Source: Chrysaora quinquecirrha (taxonomy: Eukaryota; Cnidaria; Scyphozoa; Semaeostomeae; Pelagiidae). Taken from it: 64,000 nucleotides of DNA. Location of the stretch: assembly GCA_014526335.1 (NCBI GenBank), contig JACTAT010000032.1, forward strand, positions 2,347,026 through 2,411,025. The letters run 5' to 3'. This document shows, piece by piece, positions 12,421 through 22,094 of this stretch (its first letter is position 1; each line of letters starts with the position of its first letter). Position numbers and translations under genes: made by a program. The notes beneath the pieces are model-generated. The model was given only the letters and a program-made list of their open reading frames with translations. It was not told where the DNA came from and ran no database searches.

Positions 12421-12489
12421 CTTGCGTATTTTTAATTTTTGCTTATTATTGACTAGCAATTTCTTATATTGCAAGTGCTTAACACTTGC

Positions 12490-12498
12490 AAGGGGGAG
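12490..12498 (+). other. Polypurine tract of the BEL/Pao element
   Basis: AAGGGGGAG lies immediately before the 3' LTR and would prime plus-strand DNA synthesis. Confidence 0.8.
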
Positions 12499-12829
12499 TG
12501 TTAGAAATTGTCGGACATTTTCTTTATGCTTACATGAAGAATTAGAACATTCAGATCACATGACCATCATGTGATGTCAGAATTGAACATACTTGGCGCA
12601 TTGGGCGTGTTTGCTTGTTCGTTTTTTTTGTGAGAATTAGAATTGGAAATTTAGAATATTATACAGTCTTCTTCGAATATGGATTGAAATTATACTTAGA
12701 ATAAGAGCCTGAAATCTAATTAGAGATTTTCTATGTCTGAATTCTATTACCGTGGTGAAATAGAATAGAGCCGCCAGTGAGAAGTTCGCCAACATGGCCT
12801 AATTACAGATGGCTTTCGCATTTTTTATA
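12499..12829 (+). repeat. BEL/Pao 3' LTR
   Basis: 331 bp, near-identical to 6829-7160. Followed directly by the CTCCT target duplication (12830-12834). Its last bases supply an ATG at 12809 that opens a chance frame into flanking DNA. Confidence 0.95.
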
Positions 12830-12834
12830 CTCCT

Positions 12835-13390
12835 CTTACTTCTTTCTCTGCCTGTTCCTTTATCTGCCCCAACGAGATGGACCACCGACGAGGAAGGAAA
12901 AGATACATACTACAAGAACAAAGGAGAAGATGTAGTGGTAATTGGCCGTAGCCCTCCAGGTACTGTGGCCAGAAATATTATCTTCCCTGGCCAATTACCT
13001 GCTGTAAAAAGGTTTATTGCGCAGACAAACTGGGCAATGCACTTGAATGACCAATTTTCCTGCTTAAGGGTCTTGACATTAATGAACTGTTAGACATAAA
13101 GTTTAGAGAAGGTTTAATTGAACGAAGATTAAGACTCTGTCCCAACAAGATAAATGGGAAAATCAGTCCCTCCGTGTGCTAAAAAAAGTCATACCTGTCT
13201 TACTGGTTTTTATCACAGTGGGCATGTGCAGAAGTGCATGTGGAGAGCTGCACTCACCTCAGTCTGATCATTATGTGTACGCCTCTTTGAAAGCACGAAC
13301 AGTGGAGGACATGGAAAATCAAAGATTTTACAATTTTCCCACTCACCCAAGTTCCCTCTTTGATTTCCTGGAAGACAAAGCTAGATAGAC
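12835..13390 (+). pseudogene. Coding-like fragment of unknown origin
   Basis: The flank shows coding-like composition in changing frames: 'RWTTDEEGKDTYYKNKGEDV' near 12880-12940, a continuation to 13093, then 'LLDIKFREGLIERRLRLCPN' in another frame near 13088-13147, and a 70-codon frame at 13176-13388. I do not recognise the family. The hydrophobic start 'MAFAFFILLLLL' is made by the LTR plus a pyrimidine-rich tract, so it is not evidence for a secreted protein. It may be a broken host exon or an older transposon. Confidence 0.3.
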
Positions 13391-13954
13391 TCTTCTTTTC
13401 CAATTATATTGTGGCTTAAGATATCAAAAATGAGCATGAACAGAAGCAAATTCGGTATGTAACCGTATGAGTTTTAATTAAACATAACACTAAGATGCAC
13501 TACTAATGTATGTGCTTAGGTTCCCTACTAGACACAAAAAGTGGCATCCAAAGAGGGACAGTCTAGCAATGGGTGAAATGAAACCACTAGGAAAAATTTT
13601 GAAAAAATAGGCACTTATCCAAAGAAACAAAAACCCGTATTTTGATAGTTATGTATTTTGATACTCTATCCATGTGGATTTGCACCCAAAAGTTGTGTGT
13701 ACACTCGCCTTCATTTATAGTTCAGTAGGGGCAAGTTCAAGTTGGCTTTTAAGATTGGGCAAGTTGGCTTTAAAGGTGGGGTGAATTGGACGTCGGGTGA
13801 GTTGTCAGTGGGGCAAGTCGAAAAAAAGACATTTGTAAACAGGTACTTGTGTTTTTTTTTCAAGGCTTGCTTGAATGTTGATATTGACAATTTTCTTTGG
13901 TTTTGAAATTATATTATGTTTGGTTGGTGCTGTTATCTATTCTCGTACTTACTG
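13391..13954. other. No recognisable gene
   Basis: AT-rich DNA. A short run of imperfect 'gggcaagttggctt' repeats lies at about 13730-13820. Nothing else is supported. Confidence 0.4.
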
Positions 13955-15830
13955 AAACCCGGAACCACTCAAAACGACCCAAAACCATCCAAAACCAGCC
14001 AAAACAACCCAATCCATCCATGATCAGGTCTAAACAACCCAAAAATGTATAACTTATTTTTAAATCATCGATTTTAGCGTAGAAATCCCTGAAAATCCCC
14101 ACAAATTCAACATATTTTTTGAAATAACATCATTGTCTTATTCAAATTCTTCTTTTGCCTTGGGACTTTCGCTGTCATTAAAAAGTCAGAAAGGCCTTTT
14201 TATTCACAAAAGCATTAGGTACTGTGTCTTAGCATGAACTTGCTTAAGATAAAACCCAACTGCACTTTGGGAAAGGTACGCATTGTCTGGAACATGTGTT
14301 GTATATTTCAAAATATCAACTCAAACTATCTAGTAAGACTCCATTCCCCACTCATGCTGAACACGTCAATGCAGTATGGAGTAGCTGTAATAACGGTATG
14401 TTAGAAGTCACGAGTAGTGATCTTTAATTCCGTTTAAACGAAAAAATTTTCAACAATTTTTTTGTCAAAAGCATGAAATCTTAGCAATGGGTGTACGCGT
14501 ACGGGTCTGTAGGACTGGAGTGAAATGCTTTATGCTCGAATTATGAGGTAAGAAAATCTCATGATCGTGCGATAATTGCTCTACATTAAAAAATTTTATT
14601 GGAAGATAGGCTTGAAAAGCTGCAGGTGATTGGATAGGCACGGGAGAGCGATTCACAAAAGATTCGTCCACCTTTCCGAAAATCAATAGCTAACTAAGGG
14701 CATTGTTCACATTTTTCGCCACAAGAGGAAAGACAAATTTACAACAGAGGGATGATGTTTTGAAGAAAATTGAGGATTTTGAGGGGCACTCTGTCCCTTA
14801 ATAAGTGATTAAAGGTACCCATTAGCCATGTTTGAAGAATCGCCTAGGAGATTGCAATGAACAGAATAGAGTTGCAACAAATTTCGGCCCTGTTCTCGCA
14901 TTTTTAACCTGATTCTAACTGAATCCAAATCCAGCCGTACTCCATTGGCACACAAATCTGATTTCTATCAGATCCGACTTTGTTCCTTAGCCGCCTAACC
15001 GTCCTTGTTTTCTCCTGTTAGCAATAATTGCCACTGATTCCCGCTTTATCTACATGTTTCCTTGTGCATGTTCGCACTTATCCCCCTCCGTTCCCGCACG
15101 TTCCGCTGAAAACCACTGTTTCCCGCTCATTCCCGATCGTTCCTGACTTCATTCTTTGTTCCAGCTTTTAGAGATACATAGACAAATTGCTTTTACGCAA
15201 GTGGCTTGTAATTGAGTGGTAAACAACTTTGGTAGAACAAAGGAACGCAATTGGTTGAGTTCAACTAACAATATATATCCACAATGAAACCAAACACTTC
15301 AAAATCAAGAGCAAATCAAAATTTTGACCACATTGCAGGACCAAAAAGATTTAGAATAATACAGCTTGCACTTTTTGGGCAGAAAAAGCTTCGTTCAAAA
15401 ATAGAAACGCCTTTCTAGGTACAGCAGGGCGGGAGTCATTCATTAAATTCGTTTATGAGGCTGAGTACAGAGGCAGAACAATAGGGAACTCAGTGGTTCA
15501 ATGTAACGATTGTTTTCATTGTGCACATAGAGAATAGAAATTCCTACATAGAGAATAGAAATTCCGATCTTATTGTTACAACATTCCTGATTCCTAGGTA
15601 TCTAGGTATCTATCTACCTATCTATCTATCTATCTATCTAGGTCTATTTCTTCCGGTTTGCCGAAAACCCCTGCATAATGTTTGAATTCTTCAAACATAA
15701 AAATGACATTTTTTGGTTACGTTTGGGTGGTTTTGGGTCGTTTGGATCCAATTATTGGTCGTTTTGGGTGCTCTTGGTTGGTTTTGGGTCGTTTTGGCTG
15801 GTTTTGGGTTGTTTTGGGTGGTTCCGCCTT
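13955..15830. mobile_element. Candidate element with inverted minisatellite termini
   Basis: The left edge (13955-14050) is built of about 10-bp steps of 'ccaaaac(g/a)a(c)cc'. The right edge (15707-15830) is the same motif in the opposite sense ('gttttgggt', 'gttttggctg'). Both open with 'ggaacca' reading inward, and both end with an 'aa(a)aatgt' motif. The interior holds no transposase-like frame. This looks like a non-autonomous DNA element with satellite-like inverted ends. I see no certain target duplication; 'tatctattct' occurs on both flanks at unequal distance. Confidence 0.45.
15593..15645. repeat. (TATC)n microsatellite
   Basis: 'ctaggtatctaggtatct' passes into about eight (ctat) units. 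Simple tetranucleotide repeat. Confidence 0.85.
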
Positions 15831-17400
15831 TTGTAATTATGTATCTATTCTGCATAGTCTTACAGTGGGTTTTCTCTTTGTTGTAGAGGAACAGCCAGTA
15901 AATAAGAAGTCCAACGTACAGTGTATAATGTTGCAAATGTGTCATCCCTGCATTCAACACTGGTGCAATCGAGTAGACCTTTACTCTATCAAGCACTGAC
16001 TTGTAATGAATTGAAGATACTGTTTTTTTGTTTAACATATGACTTTAGGAGGGATTTGTTATTGACTACGCAACCTTGACACCAAGCATCATTCCATGTA
16101 CTTAGGCCCCAAAAGATCTTAGCAGTGGTGATAGATTTTCATGGTATAATGGTGTGCTAATCTTGAAGTAACACAATAGAAATTGATGTGGAATTGTCTA
16201 AAAATATCAATTTCTGTTGTTTGCTGGGGTAAATTTCAAGAACACTTGTGTAGCCTAGACTAGTTTGACTGCAGAAGTAAAAATACTGAAAACAGGCTCA
16301 ACAAAACCTCTGTTGCTGTTCTTTGTTTTTGTGGGGTCAATTGGCTGCCTTTTTCGACCGAATTTTAGGCAACAGCTTTTTGCTGTTGTAAATTGTGACA
16401 GCTGATGTTATGAGCCTTTCCGTAATGTTTGATAACAAATATTAACTGCAGCTTATTTATTTAATGTTTTGAATTGTCTTAAAGCTATGAGATCCCTTAC
16501 ATAGTGTTAAAATTTGTGTTTTCTGTTTTAATTACCTTCATTCACTCACAATGAGTGCATGAGTGTAAGCATTAACATATGTATACACGCTTTTCAAACA
16601 GCTCATTTTCTTCCTACTGCATAATAAGGGTAGGGATATTGTATATATAATTATGTTATCTATCTTTATTTTTCTGGACAGTGAAAAAGAGCACAAAAAA
16701 TGTCTTTGCACATATGTATTATAATCAATTTTTCATTTTAGACCAAGCGGTGAATGGGGGCTATCGTCCCCCAAGGACGAAATAAACAAGACCACCTTAG
16801 TTTGGTCAATTTGGGGGTGCTGATTCCGAATATCAATGTTATACGGGCAATTTCCGGAACTTCGGCCTCGTTTCGGTATTCGAAGTTCCGTTTGTGACGT
16901 TTAGCCACAGCAAACTCCTATGGCGTAGCGTGGTACAATGTAATGTACAAAGCTTGACTCCCGTGATACAGATTTTGTTTAAATGGGGAGCCTTGCTTGC
17001 TTCCATGCTCAAAATCAGAATCATGAAGACGTCTGTAGAATTTTTAAGGGGATACTGTCGCAAACCATAACGCTCTACGCTAAATTTATCGTAAGCTTGC
17101 TTATGACTTACTCATCTATACCTAGCATAGCTATGTTGGCCAGAACTTAACTTTTAATACATAAAAATAGTCAAATAAGATAAATTAAAAGAATTTGTTG
17201 TCAAGATATTCCGCAAAATCGTCCTGCACAGAAGATTCCTCCCCTTCTACAGTTTCGTTCACTTCAACAAAATCGATGAAAAGCTTGGTGACATCTTCGG
17301 GATAGCAAAGATCGCTCCATACGACACGTCTGTACTCGTCCAACTGCGATGTTCAGCATCGTCAAGATTAAGCATTGAGGAATTCACCTTTGCCAGCATT
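15831..17400. other. No recognisable gene; short G/C palindrome
   Basis: Mostly AT-rich with no supported gene. At about 16753-16773 'gggggctatcgtccccc' forms a strong short hairpin next to a purine-rich segment. The 74-codon minus-strand frame near 16839 has no recognisable domain. Confidence 0.35.
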
Positions 17401-17415
17401 AGATGCAACTGCAGG

Positions 17416-18048
17416 TTGGCCTTGCAGGATAGTAAGATGCTAAGATCAAGAATTTTTGATACTGTCTTTTCTCCATCATCTAACACTGTCTCCTCAAATG
17501 TTACTAACCCAATTGCAATCCCAGAACCTATAACCACTTTAACAGACCTATCAGTTAATTCTGAAGCGTCTACCTTTGGCTCAGCCAATGCTTCTCCAAT
17601 TGCATCTCTTTCTTTCAAATTTAAACCCGATTCCAAACCCAACATGATCCTCTTCCATTTGATAAAGCCAATTCTTATGCTCAAAAGGATAACACTCTCC
17701 TTATGCTCCTGTTCCGTCGTTTTCTGCTCCAGAGCCCTTTATTCCTATGCAATCTACCATTTCATGTGATTCCCTTCCCAAAAGTGCCCCCCTTCCTTAA
17801 ACTATGCCACCAATGAATGCCTTTCCTCTCCTGTTTCATCTTTTTTGATAACTTCATCTCAAACAGATGACTTGCCGTCCAGAAATGTGCCCGACAACCT
17901 TAGCAGTAAAGATGGCAACATCACACAAGTTGATGAAAGTCAGAGAGTCACGAGTACAAGTTCTGGAAGTACAATTCCTCAATCTAAAAAAAATACTGGT
18001 AAAATAGTTGTGATAAATGGCCTCAAATATTTTCAACTTTCGAAATAG
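17416..18048 (+). pseudogene. Ser/Thr/Pro-rich coding fragment, unknown; one in-frame stop
   Basis: One frame runs 17416-18048 with a TGA at 17767-17769. Its composition is rich in Ser, Thr, Pro and Asn (e.g. 'TNPIAIPEPITTLTDLSVNS', 'SSQTDDLPSRNVPDNLSSKD'), typical of a disordered regulatory protein. It ends with a structured-looking 'GKIVVINGLKYFQLSK' and then a stop. That tail resembles the segment just before the kinase domain of TTK/Mps1-type kinases (NGK-Y--L), but no kinase domain follows. No splice structure is clear, so this may be a partial exon set or a retro-copy. Family assignment is weak. Confidence 0.3.
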
Positions 18049-18374
18049 AAAAAATAATAGCTTTTTAAACTCTTCATGTATTCATTTACGATATATCTTT
18101 TATACCCTACATAGCTAGTACAGTATGGCATTACAAGCTATTTCACAAAAATGTAGGGAAATGTATAGTCGTAAATTTTTCCCCTTCTTTTCCTCCTTAA
18201 TTCTAAGAAAAATGGGAACTTTATTTAGCATATTTGATAACTTTTTCCTTTCCTTCAACATTTCAAAGAGTTCACACGCGAGAAATACACCGAGACTATT
18301 TCGATCCGAGTCTGGGATAATTGCGTCTTATACCGAATTCACACTGACATTATAAAACTCTTTTTCAATCACTA

Positions 18375-19187
18375 GGCCCCGTTTACACTATGCCAGTATG
18401 AAATGAAGACGATGAGCAAGGTCATCGGTTTTTGTCTAAAATCTATTCTTTCATATCCACAAGAAGAAAGAGTAATTGTTTTTTCTCTCATTCATTCAGT
18501 ATAGCCGCATCAAACTATACCATATTCAGGCGTTTACACTATGCCATTTTAGATGAAGCCAGTTAGCCCTTAATTCACCACCATAAGAAATATAGCCACA
18601 TAGATATGGGCAAGGAAAGGAGAAAATTAGCGAAAAAATTTTTCAGGGGGGGTTTGGGTGATTTTTCAAGATTTTTTGCCGAAAATGCCCTAGACCCATT
18701 CACAGCTACCACCTCAATTTTTTTCAGTATTTGACATCACCAAACGAAAGAGCTTTAAAAATGCTACCAGAAAAGTACTAACGTTCCTTTATTTTGTCAT
18801 TTACTTTCAGAAAAATAGCACTTTTCCATTTGCAATTTGGGCCAAAATTTTGTCTGACTGAAAATTGGTCGAAAGTTCAAAATATGTTTCGAAATCATGT
18901 CGCCATCTTGAAAGCAACAGCCAAAGCTATAGTTATTACATAATCTTCATCTAGTACTTCATGTAAAAACGCATGAATCATAGGTTTTCCTCGCAACCAG
19001 AATTTTTTATGGCTTTTTTGATGGTGGTACTTAGAAGTACCGTCGGTAAGCAAAGGGTTGGCGTATTGTATTCATTTCGTATCGTATTCTTGTCAAAATT
19101 GTGCCAGCATAGTGTAGACGCAGGACCAAAACGGTATAGTTTCATACCGTATTCAACTCATACCGGCATAGTGTAAACGTGGACTCC
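18375..19187. mobile_element. MITE-like element with 'CGTTTACACTATGCC' inverted ends
   Basis: The left end reads 'ccccgtttacactatgccag' and the right end, reverse-complemented, 'cacgtttacactatgccggt'; similarity continues for about 30 bp. Further copies of the core lie inside (direct 'gcgtttacactatgcc' near 18533, inverted 'gcatagtgtagacgc' near 19107), giving nested subterminal repeats. There is no transposase frame. Exact ends and target duplication are uncertain. Confidence 0.6.
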
Positions 19188-19215
19188 CATTTTGATTTAA
19201 TTTCAAGCGGTTTTA

Positions 19216-19594
19216 GCAGTGTACACGTTTTTTTTATAAGAACACTGAAATTGAAGAAAGCCATGCAATGTTCTTAATTTTTCCGATTTGAAGGCTCAAA
19301 ATGTTCTTAACATGTTCTTAATTTTCTTACTTTTTAAAAGCTGTTGTTTTTCAAATTAGGTGATAATTGCTACGAAAGGGGAGGTGCATATCAGAATTTC
19401 ACATAGTCACAATGATTGATAATATACCTTTTCTCTAGAGTTGAGAACAGAACAGGGACACTTAAAAAGTTGAATTCTAATTTTTCTAGCTTTACAAAGC
19501 CTTGTCATGTTCTCAGCATGTTCTTAACTTTTCAGCTTCTGAAGCCTTATGTTCTTATATATTTTGTTCTTATAAAAAAACGTGTATAGAGTTT
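19216..19594. mobile_element. Short MITE-like element with inverted ends
   Basis: Left end 'gtacacgttttttttataag' is mirrored by right end 'ttataaaaaaacgtgtatag'. The interior contains repeated 'atgttctta' and 'gttcttaa(c/t)' motifs in both halves. No coding capacity. Confidence 0.55.
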
Positions 19595-19976
19595 ATACTA
19601 TTGGAATGTCAGACAGATATAGCTTTAAAGGATCTGCAAGGTTGTTTCCACTTTTTCTTGCAATTTCCTATTAATTGCAAATCAAATCCACTCCATCACT
19701 TGATAATAAATCCATGCCATTTGACAGATCATCTTATATACTAAAGTGGTAAGGGGATTATGACACCACTTTGTCGCTCTAACTCCTCTTTTACCGTAGA
19801 AGCTACGGTGCTGGCGCTTACACCTCAAGTTGCCGCCTGTGGGGTAGTCGTAGAGTTGCAAGTCATTTTTTCCAAACGTGCTCCCACTTCTAGGGTAATT
19901 GGGGCTCACCCTTCTTTGATCTAGAATCTCGTGCCATGAAGAACAATGGGTCTGTTGCTTTCCCAGCAGGAATAAT
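19595..19976. other. Unassigned stretch with a short coding-like minus-strand frame
   Basis: A 75-codon minus-strand frame (19682-19909) has varied composition but no domain I recognise. A short palindrome 'accgtagaagctacggt' lies near 19793. No function is assigned. Confidence 0.25.
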
Positions 19977-20920
19977 CCTCTTTCCTAATCCCTCCTCCAA
20001 TACTGGAAGCCAGGGCAATAGTTCTGTTTTTTACAATCAGGTTTAGCGAAAAAGTCCTTTAGCTATTAGTATTATTCTTTTTGCTTGGTTGTGTATAATT
20101 TCTGTTTGTTTTTACGATATTCAAAGGAGAAAATTCTTGGTTTGTTTCTTTGAACGAATACATTTGGGGACCCTTTCCTTAACCCTTCCCCAGGACTGAA
20201 AGGCAGGGCAATAGTTCTGTTTACAGTCAGGCTTAGTGAAAAAATCCTTTAACTATTCGTATCATTCGTGTAGCTTGGTTGTGTATTATTTCTGTTTGTT
20301 TTTCCTGTTCTCAAAGGAATACATTCTTGGTTTTTTTTGAAAGAACACATTCGGGGGTCTGGGCAACAGCCCTGCTTATTAAAATAGTAAAGGCAAAACA
20401 TGCCCTAATGGCCAAAGGCTACAATTGTTCTGTTCATTAAGCCGAAAAGACAAACAGAACAGAATGCTCGAATTCAAATATCCACATTGCATGTCGATCT
20501 CACATCACATTGCAATTACAAATATTACTTATGCCCGTTTGACATTTCCCTACATTTGACTTGCTACAGACTTCACGACTTGCTTCGCTGCACGAAACTT
20601 TGACATTTCCGTACATTTTGATCCCCTTTCCTAATCCCTTCTCTACAACTGAAAGACAGGGCAATACATTGCAATTACAAATATTACTTATGGCCCCTTT
20701 TTTTCGATATTCGAAGGAAACAATTCTTGGGTCTTTTTTTGAATGAACACTTTCGGGGAGCCTTTCTTTATCTCTTCTCCAGGACTGAAAGGCAGGGCGA
20801 CAGTTCTGTTTATAACAATCAGCCTAAGCGAAAAAATCCTTCAATTATTCGTTTAGCTTGGTCGTGTATAATTTCTGTTTGTTTTTTCGTTTTGTTTGTT
20901 TTGAACGAACACATCCTGCT
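19977..20920. repeat. About 190-bp tandem repeat, three to four imperfect copies
   Basis: Units share 'cctttcct(a/t)a(a/t)ccct', 'ctgaa(a)g(c/a)cagggcaa(t)agttctg', '(g/a)g(c/t)(t/c)tag(c/t)gaaaaa', 'agcttggt(t/c)gtgtat' and 'tttctgtttgttttt'. Copies begin near 19978 and 20166, and a third is split (about 20625-20660 and 20700-20920) around related sequence. Confidence 0.7.
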
Positions 20921-22094
20921 ACAGAGGGTGGGTGCACCCCATCACAGTGAGTTGGCGCACCCCTGCCAGATCAGCATTTATGACATTCCTACTGGTCACA
21001 GAGCAGCTAATACGAAGGTTTCCTCTGCATCAACAGCACTTTCCAGCCAAAATACAACGGCAGAAAATTATTCTTTCAACATCAACCATTCCATGCAACA
21101 CCCATCCTCCACTTTCTCCCACAGCATAGCCCTAGCAGCACCCTATCGGAAATATTCAACAATGGTTCCTCTAGGATTGCTATTTATGCATTCAAGTACT
21201 ATAAACAATGGCGTTTGCCTCTTCTATTTGTTTCTCATCCAACAAACCTTTCCCTACACCAACAACAAACTCTTATTCAATGGCAACCGTTTACTCTTAT
21301 TCGCCTCCTCTTTTAAATGAATATCATCTATTATACCTAATATTGTGCCTAACATATGCTAACAGATGTGTCTGCAAGAGACATGCACTACCTTCCACTA
21401 TGACGAAGTGGTATTGATTTATTTCTTCACTGTATCTAGAAGCTTACCTGCAGCTATGATTGCAACTTGCGCATTCAACTTACTTTCCCAGATGCATCAT
21501 TGCTACTCCCGACATTCTCTTCCATTCGAAACAAAACAAATCACACTTACCCTTCTTAACAAATATTACTACCACATACTCCAAACAGAATATCAGTGCA
21601 ACCCCTCTTTTCAAAGATTAATCTGCTGCTCAGCAACTTCTCCCATCTGCGCACAATTTCTGCATTTCCAGTATTTGAGGAAACCTTCGGGGACAGGAAG
21701 CACTAATCTGAATTCAACCTTCTCATTCAACCCAACTCCCATTTCCTTATCTCTTTACTCTGCTTTCCCTAAGAAATATTTTCCACCAATCTCATGTACT
21801 TTTCTTCACAATGATTTTCTTCATACATAAGCACTACAAGATGCACATCCCATGTGACCCGCGGAGCGCAAAAGCCCGCGCCGAGGCGTGCGCAGCGCGC
21901 CTTTGGGCAAGGGCTAGTATGATTATATGTTACTATGATAATATGTTAACATCATAATATAATTATTTGATGCTTTGTTTAATGGAATTCATGGTACTCT
22001 TTTCTTGTCAACAAATTCAGTGTTTTGAAAATTTTATTTTTGAAATACAATTCCGTGCAAAACTGTATTGCGTGTTGCTAAAGAAAAGGAAGCA
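20921..22094. other. Pyrimidine-rich flank of the satellite; no supported gene
   Basis: Plus-strand frames (up to 197 codons across 20727-21320, and 21366-21830) result from C/T-rich sequence with few stops. They overlap one another in different frames and show no domain. A GC-rich patch ('gcccgcgccgaggcgtgcg') lies near 21873-21912. Confidence 0.4.

Larger units (their letters stand above)
6824..12834 (+). mobile_element. BEL/Pao LTR retrotransposon, inactivated
   Basis: A complete proviral insertion of about 6.0 kb. Two LTRs (6829-7160 and 12499-12829) start TGTTAG and end TTTTTTRTA, and are bordered by a 5-bp target duplication CTCCT (6824-6828 and 12830-12834). Between them the BEL/Pao order is seen: primer site, gag with zinc knuckles, aspartic protease, reverse transcriptase, RNase H, integrase, polypurine tract. 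No env-like frame is present. The coding region has several nonsense codons and frameshifts, while the LTRs differ at only about half a dozen sites. Confidence 0.95.

Noticed and set aside
12809..13093. ORF with signal-peptide-like start (MAFAFFILLLLL)
   Set aside because: The ATG and first codons belong to the retrotransposon LTR and the hydrophobic run comes from a pyrimidine-rich flank, so the fusion is accidental.
15682..16038. Overlapping ORFs on both strands (105 and 115 aa)
   Set aside because: Both start in or end on the GTTTTGG minisatellite and owe their length to the stop-poor repeat; no domain is present.
17259..17684. 141-aa minus-strand ORF
   Set aside because: Antisense to a Ser/Thr-rich plus-strand frame with more protein-like ends. 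No domain or motif is recognised.
20727..21830. Long plus-strand ORFs (197 and 154 aa)
   Set aside because: C/T-rich sequence with overlapping frames; the first starts inside the 190-bp tandem repeat. No conserved pattern is seen.
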